From DASWVC01 sp036401335 (lineage in GTDB: Bacteria > Verrucomicrobiota > Verrucomicrobiia > Chthoniobacterales > JAFAMB01), in contig DASWVC010000100.1 in NCBI GenBank assembly GCA_036401335.1, positions 1 through 12,743 on the forward strand: 12,743 nucleotides of DNA, written 5' to 3'. Each line of letters starts with the position of its first letter. Position 1 is the stretch's first letter. The notes beneath the pieces were generated by a model, which saw only the letters and a program-made list of their open reading frames with translations, was not told the DNA's origin and searched no databases. This document shows, one piece after another, positions 8,174-12,743 of this stretch. Made by a program: the position numbers and the translations under genes.

Positions 8174-8615
8174 TTCGCGCCGCTTTGCCCAACACACTAC
8201 CTCCGGTAGGGTCACGAGTCCCTTCGTGACCGGGGTATCGGCGTGGAAGAACACGGGGATCCCGCCCGCCTGGTAGGGTCGCGCAACCCATAGGCGTTAA
8301 CTTATCGCAGATGCCAAACATCTTTTCCGAACTGAGGCCGGGCGACGGGACGAGGCCTCTGGTTTGGTAGGGCTGCGTGTTCCCCACGCGACCTCCTCCA
8401 GCGTCCCTCCGGTGCGGCACGTCGCACGGCGCATCCGACCTCCTTTTTCGGAAAGGAACTTTAGCTTCGAGTCCAGCCAACCACCGCGTGCCGTTCATCT
8501 ACTAAGTTTCTAAGCGTAACTGGATACTGAATAGAATTTCTATAAGTTGCGCCCCTTCGCTGGCATCGCCTCCCTCCGGCTAGGCCCGTAACCTTCGCCA
8601 ACAGGAAAGGCTGAT
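8174..8615. repeat. Gene-poor stretch with three GGTAGGG-headed repeats and several hairpins
   Basis: No convincing gene lies here. GGTAGGG occurs at 8205-8211, 8272-8278 and 8366-8372, each continuing as a near-match to GGTAGGGYYRCG. The first is followed by a perfect 8-bp stem, GGTCACGA (8210-8217) with TCGTGACC (8224-8231), around a 6-base loop. The third contains a GCGTG/CACGC stem (8375-8379 and 8385-8389). Further hairpins are GTGCG/CGCAC near 8412-8427 and TCCTTT/AAAGGA at 8441-8446 and 8452-8457. None has a following T-run, so these are not classical terminators. The shape resembles dispersed REP-like intergenic elements. From about 8495 to 8550 the sequence turns AT-rich with TATAAG at 8541-8546, a plausible but weak promoter area for the next gene. 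Confidence 0.65.
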
Positions 8616-9116
8616 TTGTCACTTCGCTCCATTCTTTACCATCGAATCTCGACGCCCGTTGCATTGGCCATCACGGCCGTGTGCGTCAGCGCATTCGCGG
8701 CAACGCTGTGGGGATCTTACTGTCTTGATCGGCTCTCGGTGGAGCGGGACACACCCCAGGTATGCCAGGTTTACCTCGAACAGAATGCCTTCGTGCTCCA
8801 ACATTTCGGCCGGCTGCGGCATGAACGGTTCAAGGCAAACGAGAGTTGCGCCTTTGTCGACGGCGAGCTTGGCGGGTGCACCCAGGGCGTGTACACGTAC
8901 GCCATTATCGGGTCCCGTGCGGAAGGAGTGGTTCAGCTCGCCTGGATTCGCGAGCCGGGCTCCAAAGGCAGCCTCCTTGTGCCTTACCTGCAGATCATGG
9001 AGCAACGTTCGACGACGCGCTTGCAGCCGGTTTCGGCATCTCCGCACGGCCTTGTTCCGGCCACGCGGGGCGGGCTGATTTACTCCGGCCCGATCAGGCT
9101 GCGCAATGCGGTTTGA
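8616..9116 (+). CDS. Small single-pass membrane protein, possibly Coa1-like
   Basis: This 166-residue protein has one predicted N-terminal membrane segment (about 14-36: Pro-Val-Ala-Leu-Ala-Ile and onward), followed by a soluble domain probably facing the periplasm. The soluble part has an EQNAFVLQHFG stretch and later VYTYAIIGSRAEGVVQLAW, which resembles the small cytochrome-oxidase-assembly Coa1 domain (N..V...LG, then V.G..G.G.v). The match is by eye and weak. The start is TTG at 8616, supported by AGGAAAGG at 8603-8610. An antisense frame of similar length exists, but the ribosome site and membrane segment favour this strand. The gene stands alone between two intergenic regions. A real gene is likely; the function is uncertain. 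Confidence 0.6.
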   Translation: MSLRSILYHRISTPVALAITAVCVSAFAATLWGSYCLDRLSVERDTPQVCQVYLEQNAFVLQHFGRLRHERFKANESCAFVDGELGGCTQGVYTYAIIGSRAEGVVQLAWIREPGSKGSLLVPYLQIMEQRSTTRLQPVSASPHGLVPATRGGLIYSGPIRLRNAV

Positions 9117-9386
9117 CAACCCCAACGTCGATGCACCAGCCGCCAAGTGGCCGGCGCAATTTGATAATGGCGCTTCACCGACCGCGCGGTGAACGCCGCC
9201 GCCTACCGGCTACCCGAGGTTCTTGAGTCGCCTCTCGCCACTGTTTTCGTCGCCGCCGGTATTTGCGCAAGCTCCCTTGCGTGACCCTAACGGCAAGCCC
9301 ACGTTCCTGCCCACGCAGAGCTTACCCGGCCCTGCCTGAACCATAACCCTGCTTCCAGCGATCAAGGGAAGCTATCCCCCTTCACC

Positions 9387-10709
9387 ATGGCCAGGCCATC
9401 CCGTTCCAGAACCCCAGATACGCCCCCTGCCTTCTTGTTTGCCACCGGAGTGGAAAACAGCAACCCTACCATTCAGAATGGCCGGAGGCGCGTGGACGAG
9501 ATGGAAAGCTGCGGCCACTACGCACGGTGGCGTGAAGATTTTGAGTGCGTGCAGCAACTCGGCATTCCCTTCCTTCGCTACGGACCCCCTTTGTACCGCA
9601 CCCACCTCGGACCTGGACGTTACGACTGGACGTTCGCTGACGAAACCTTCGCCGACCTGCACCGGCGCGGCCTCATGCCGATCGTGGACCTGTGCCACTT
9701 CGGTGTTCCCGACTGGATAGGCGATTTTCAAAACCCTGATTTTCCGAGGTTGTTTGCTGCCTATGCTGGCGCCTTTGCCCAGCGTTTCGGATGGGTGCAA
9801 CTCTACACGCCCATTAACGAGATGTTTATTTGTGCGCTGTTTTCCGGACGCCTGGGCTGGTGGAACGAGCAGTTGGCGAGCGACCGAGGGTTCGTGACCG
9901 CGCTCAAACACATCGTCAGAGCCAACGTGCTCGCCATGCAGGCCATCCTGAAGGTTCGTCCCGATGCCCTGTTCGTGCAGAGCGAATCCAGCGAATACTT
10001 TCATGCGGAAGATCCGGCCGCGATCAAGCCGGCCGAGATCCGCAACGCCGAACGGTTCCTTTCCCTCGACCTCAATTACGGGCGTCGCGTCGACAGCGAG
10101 ATGTACGAGTTCCTCACCGACAACGGGATGACCCGGAGTGAATACCGCTTTTTCTTAGAGAACGATTGCCGGCACAATTGCATCCTTGGCAACGATTATT
10201 ACGTCACGAACGAGCATCGCGTTTCGTCAGAAAACCAGACCAGCCCGGCTGGCGAGGTGTTCGGATATTGCGAGATTACCCGAGAGTACCACCGCCGCTA
10301 CCGCCTTCCCGTCATGCACACCGAAACCAATTTTTGGCAGGGGCCGGCCGGCGACGAGGCGGTCCGTTGGCTCTGGAAAGAGTGGGCCAACGTGCTGCGT
10401 CTGCGTAACGATGGCATTCCCATCATCGGCTTTACTTGGTACTCGCTCACGGACCAGATCGGTTGGGAATGCCAGTTGCGCGACCCCATTGGCATACCCA
10501 ACCCGGTTGGCTTGTTTGACCTCGACCGCCGCCTGCGTCCGGTCGGGGAAGCCTACCAAAAGCTTATCGCGGCCTGGCGCACGGTGTTGCCGACACAAAG
10601 CTTGTGCCTGAGCGTTCCGTTGGACATGCCACTCCCGTCCGAACCAGACGCGGAGCTCAGTTCCCAGCAGCACCGGCGCCGCGCATCACCGCGAGCCGGG
10701 TTGACGTGA
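9387..10709 (+). CDS. Divergent GH1-like glycoside hydrolase (putative beta-glycosidase)
   Basis: This is a 440-residue TIM-barrel glycosidase of the retaining clan A type, related to family 1 beta-glucosidases and galactosidases. The acid/base is predicted as Glu145 in TPINEM (family consensus T.NEP) and the nucleophile as Glu313 in HTETNFW (consensus TENG). Other landmarks are ATGVENSNPTI near the start, DLCHFGVPDW, GFTWYSLTDQ and GLFDLDRRLRP at the end. No signal peptide is seen, so it is probably cytoplasmic and acts on imported glycosides. The C-terminal 35 or so residues are unconserved, with an Arg-rich tail. The ATG at 9387 has no close ribosome-binding site: the nearest purine run, AAGGGA at 9364-9369, is far upstream and could pair with TCCC at 9375-9378. 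A xylitol-dehydrogenase-like gene follows by 135 bases. The substrate is unknown. Confidence 0.85.
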   Translation: MARPSRSRTPDTPPAFLFATGVENSNPTIQNGRRRVDEMESCGHYARWREDFECVQQLGIPFLRYGPPLYRTHLGPGRYDWTFADETFADLHRRGLMPIVDLCHFGVPDWIGDFQNPDFPRLFAAYAGAFAQRFGWVQLYTPINEMFICALFSGRLGWWNEQLASDRGFVTALKHIVRANVLAMQAILKVRPDALFVQSESSEYFHAEDPAAIKPAEIRNAERFLSLDLNYGRRVDSEMYEFLTDNGMTRSEYRFFLENDCRHNCILGNDYYVTNEHRVSSENQTSPAGEVFGYCEITREYHRRYRLPVMHTETNFWQGPAGDEAVRWLWKEWANVLRLRNDGIPIIGFTWYSLTDQIGWECQLRDPIGIPNPVGLFDLDRRLRPVGEAYQKLIAAWRTVLPTQSLCLSVPLDMPLPSEPDAELSSQQHRRRASPRAGLT

Positions 10710-10780
10710 ATCGGTCCCGGACCTTTGTGCTGAGGAATTTCGGGTAAAATCCACCCTCGTCATGGACGCAGCGTGCACGT

Positions 10781-10829
10781 GTGGTTAAGGTTCCCCCGCA
10801 CCTATCAACCGGTAACCACAGGTTCCCCC
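10781..10829 (+). promoter_or_regulatory. Paired direct and inverted repeats upstream of the polyol dehydrogenase
   Basis: AGGTTCCCCC occurs at 10788-10797 and again at 10820-10829, 32 bases apart. Immediately before the copies are GTGGTTA (10781-10787) and its exact reverse complement TAACCAC (10813-10819). The arrangement lies 16 to 64 bases before the ATG at 10845. It could be an operator for a sugar-responsive regulator or an RNA hairpin in the leader. There is no recognised consensus. Confidence 0.35.
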
Positions 10830-10844
10830 ACTTTTTATTAAGCC

Positions 10845-11888
10845 ATGGAAGCTCTAGTTCTTGAACGCAAAGGTGAACTGACCCTGCGGGACGTTGACCT
10901 CCCCCTGCAACTGGGTCCGCACGACGTAAAGATCGCCATCAACACCGTCGGCATCTGCGGCAGCGACGTCCACTATTATGAGTACGGGGCCATTGGTCCG
11001 TTCGTGGTGAAGGAACCGATGGTTCTGGGCCATGAAGCGGCCGGGACGGTTGTGGAAGCAGGAACCAAGGTAAAGCACTTGAAAGTGGGAGACCGGGTTT
11101 GCATGGAGCCGGGCATTCCGGATCCGAACAGCCGCGCGGCCAGGCTGGGGATCTACAACCTTGATCCCGCGGTTCACTTCTGGGCGACACCTCCGGTTCA
11201 CGGCTGCCTGACCTCTTACGTCGTTCATCCTGCCGCCTACACCTTCAAGCTGCCGGAAAACGTCAGTTTTGCGGAAGGGGCCATGGTCGAACCGTTGGCC
11301 GTGGGAATGCAAGCCGCCGTCAAGGCCCAGATCAAGCCGGGTGATGTGGCAGTGGTGATGGGGGCGGGTCCGATTGGCGTGGTTACCGCATTGGCGGCGC
11401 TCGCGGGCGGGTGCAGTCAGGTCATCCTCACCGACGTTCAGCAGCCCAAGCTTGATCTGGCAGCCAAGCTCGGTCCGATCCGGCCGGTCAATGTGGCTAA
11501 AGAAAAACTGCGGGACGTGGTCGATGACCTCACGGACGGGTGGGGGGTCGAAAGGGTGTTTGAAGCCACGGGGGCCCCCGGGGCCATCCGGTCCGTCCAC
11601 GACCCTTTATGTCCCGGCGGCAAAATCATCCTGGTCGGAATGCCCATCGAACCCGTTGCCCTCGACATTGTGGCGTTTCAGGCGAAAGAGGCATCCATTG
11701 AAACGGTGTTCCGGTATGCCCACGTCTTTCCGCGGGCCTTGGCGCTCATGGGTTCCGGCAAAATTGACCTCAAGCCGCTTATCAGCCGGACCTTTGAATT
11801 CCAGCAAAGCGTGGAGGCTTTTAATTTCGCCCTTAAGATGCCGCCGGACTGCGTCAAGGCGCAGATCCACGTCGGAGCAGCTACCTGA
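10845..11888 (+). CDS. Zinc-dependent polyol dehydrogenase, xylitol/sorbitol dehydrogenase type
   Basis: This 347-residue medium-chain dehydrogenase probably oxidises xylitol or a related polyol to its ketose with NAD. Catalytic zinc ligands are Cys38 in GICGSDVHYY, His63 and Glu64 in GHEAAG, and Glu149 in MVEPLAVG. The structural zinc Cys cluster of alcohol dehydrogenases is absent; CMEPGIPDPNSRAARLG takes its place, as in XdhA-type xylitol dehydrogenases. The Rossmann loop is GAGPIG, and the second strand ends in an Asp (LTDVQQPK), which indicates NAD over NADP. Length is typical. The ATG at 10845 lacks a clear ribosome-binding site. It follows the GH1 gene on the same strand and converges on the ROK kinase gene, with 26 bases between the stops. 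The family is very secure; xylitol versus sorbitol cannot be settled here. Confidence 0.9.
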   Translation: MEALVLERKGELTLRDVDLPLQLGPHDVKIAINTVGICGSDVHYYEYGAIGPFVVKEPMVLGHEAAGTVVEAGTKVKHLKVGDRVCMEPGIPDPNSRAARLGIYNLDPAVHFWATPPVHGCLTSYVVHPAAYTFKLPENVSFAEGAMVEPLAVGMQAAVKAQIKPGDVAVVMGAGPIGVVTALAALAGGCSQVILTDVQQPKLDLAAKLGPIRPVNVAKEKLRDVVDDLTDGWGVERVFEATGAPGAIRSVHDPLCPGGKIILVGMPIEPVALDIVAFQAKEASIETVFRYAHVFPRALALMGSGKIDLKPLISRTFEFQQSVEAFNFALKMPPDCVKAQIHVGAAT

Positions 11889-11914
11889 TTGCGGACGACG
11901 GTCGCGGCATCGGT

Positions 11915-12601
11915 TCAGGCTTTGGACCGATGCTCGGCCAACGTCGAGGCCAGCGCCTCGTCCCATAGCCGGAATCCGCCGCGAAACGCGTTGGCATTAT
12001 TGCCGGCCCTGCAGCCGGCCGGCATTTCTTTAAGCTCTTTGACGTTCCCCCCGCCCAACACCACCTCGTCTGCCTGCAACGCAGCCGTTAACCGTGCCAC
12101 CGTGTCGGCAACGTACAGGCGCCATTTTTTCTTGCCCCAGCGTTCCAAACCCCGCAGACCCACGTAATCTTCGAACGTTTCCCTTTTGTACGGCAGGTGG
12201 GCCAACTCAAGCGGCACGACCACACCCTCGACGATCAGGGCTGAGCCCAGGCCCGTTCCCAACCCGAGAAAAAGCATTTTTCCACCTTCATAACTCCCAA
12301 GGGCCTGCATCGCGGCATCGTTCATGACCTTTACCGGGCACCGAAAGGCCGCTTCGAAATCAAAGCCCAGCCACCCTGGCCCAAGGTTGTGCGGCTCCGC
12401 CGCCAAGCGCCCGCGGGTAACCGGTCCCGGGTACCCGATCGATACAACGTCGTGCTCCCACCCGGAAGCCGCCTGCAGGACGCCGGCAACCATCCGGTCA
12501 GGGGTCAGGGTCGGTCCCGACGGAAACTTGCGCGGTGCCTCCTGTCCTGTGGCCAGAACCTTGATGTTTGTTCCTCCAACGTCAATAACGAGCACCTTCA
12601 T
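11915..12601 (-). CDS. ROK-family kinase, polyphosphate glucokinase-like
   Basis: This 228-residue kinase is predicted to phosphorylate glucose to glucose 6-phosphate using polyphosphate and/or ATP. The phosphate-binding DVGGTNIK is at residues 7-14, the catalytic Asp95 is in MNDAAMQALG, and GLGTGLGS is at 113-120. The ROK zinc motif (CxCGxxGC) is missing; ELAHLPYKRETFEDYVG occupies that region, and GLERWGKKKW follows, as in polyphosphate glucokinases. It is somewhat shorter than typical members (about 250), apparently in the interdomain loop and C-terminus. GAAGGG lies 7 bases before the ATG at 12601, a good ribosome site. It is transcribed towards the polyol dehydrogenase, and together with GH1 it could feed released glucose into glycolysis. 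Phosphoryl donor preference is inferred from family resemblance only. Confidence 0.88.
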   Translation of the reverse strand: MKVLVIDVGGTNIKVLATGQEAPRKFPSGPTLTPDRMVAGVLQAASGWEHDVVSIGYPGPVTRGRLAAEPHNLGPGWLGFDFEAAFRCPVKVMNDAAMQALGSYEGGKMLFLGLGTGLGSALIVEGVVVPLELAHLPYKRETFEDYVGLRGLERWGKKKWRLYVADTVARLTAALQADEVVLGGGNVKELKEMPAGCRAGNNANAFRGGFRLWDEALASTLAEHRSKA

Positions 12602-12743
12602 GACAAAACCCTTCGCATCAAGACGGCCGGCAGAGGCGCTTGTTCACGTCCAGGCAAGCACAACATCCAGGTGGGGCAGCTCCCCAGACCGTTTTCCGCA
12701 ACGGCCTGAAAACTCGCTGGTTTGACTCGTTGAATGGCTGCAG

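Noticed and set aside
8441..8457. Hairpin TCCTTT/AAAGGA as a rho-independent terminator
   Set aside because: The stem is short and AT-rich, and no T-run follows on either strand.
8440..8490. tRNA-like T-loop sequence (TTCGAGTCC)
   Set aside because: No matching D-arm, anticodon arm or acceptor stem could be folded around it.
8619..9146. Antisense ORF of 175 codons opposite the small membrane protein
   Set aside because: The plus-strand frame has a good ribosome site and a coherent membrane segment. The antisense frame has neither and is typical of GC-rich shadow ORFs.
9117..9386. Additional gene between the small membrane protein and the GH1 gene
   Set aside because: Frames here are short, lack ribosome sites and show no recognisable domain. 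Only small palindromes such as ACCGCGCGGT at 9181-9190 are visible.
10854..11600. Minus-strand ORF of 248 codons opposite the polyol dehydrogenase
   Set aside because: The plus strand encodes a full-length dehydrogenase with all its motifs. The antisense frame reflects GC-rich codon structure.
12602..12743. Start of another gene at the right edge
   Set aside because: Frames through this stretch are extensions of ORFs antisense to the ROK kinase. Only a GGGG/CCCC mini-hairpin and no clear promoter elements are visible.

Overview
The window is GC-rich bacterial DNA with densely packed genes. It contains the 3' end of a polyketide biosynthetic locus followed by unrelated-looking sugar genes. 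No rRNA, tRNA, phage or transposase gene is visible. A Verrucomicrobia-type soil bacterium is my best guess. It rests on the divergent GH1 protein, the XdhA-type polyol dehydrogenase, the polyphosphate-glucokinase-like ROK protein, and intergenic hairpins that begin with GGTAGGG. This is recollection plus inference and was not tested by any search.

Left half (1-6835): a large polyketide synthase (PKS) ORF enters from outside the window and ends at 6066. Its visible domains are DH, KR (structural plus catalytic halves), ACP, KS, post-KS linker, ACP and a C-terminal BAHD-like acyltransferase. No acyltransferase (AT) domain follows the KS, as in trans-AT PKSs. The KS keeps its active-site Cys but has Ala where the His of the EAHGTGT motif should be, so it is predicted to be non-elongating (KS0). 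The chain therefore appears to end on KS0-ACP-BAHD, with no thioesterase, which suggests release by transfer to an alcohol or amine. A Sfp-type phosphopantetheinyl transferase (PPTase) overlaps the PKS stop by 23 bases and probably primes the carrier domains.

Middle (6836-9386): a 413-residue protein with two ferritin-like halves follows on the same strand. Its C-terminal half carries a complete set of candidate diiron ligands, so it could be a tailoring oxygenase or an unrelated metalloprotein. A 442-base gene-poor stretch with three GGTAGGG-headed repeats and several hairpins then separates the PKS side from the rest. Next is a small TTG-started, single-pass membrane protein resembling the Coa1 family.

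Right half (9387-12743): a divergent GH1-like beta-glycosidase and a xylitol-dehydrogenase-like zinc enzyme lie on the plus strand. They converge on a minus-strand ROK kinase that lacks the usual ROK zinc site and resembles polyphosphate glucokinases. Together they suggest breakdown of a glycoside, oxidation of a polyol and phosphorylation of glucose. Nothing in the sequence ties them to the PKS. The most notable element is the KS0-ACP-BAHD terminus and its possible link to the neighbouring diiron protein.
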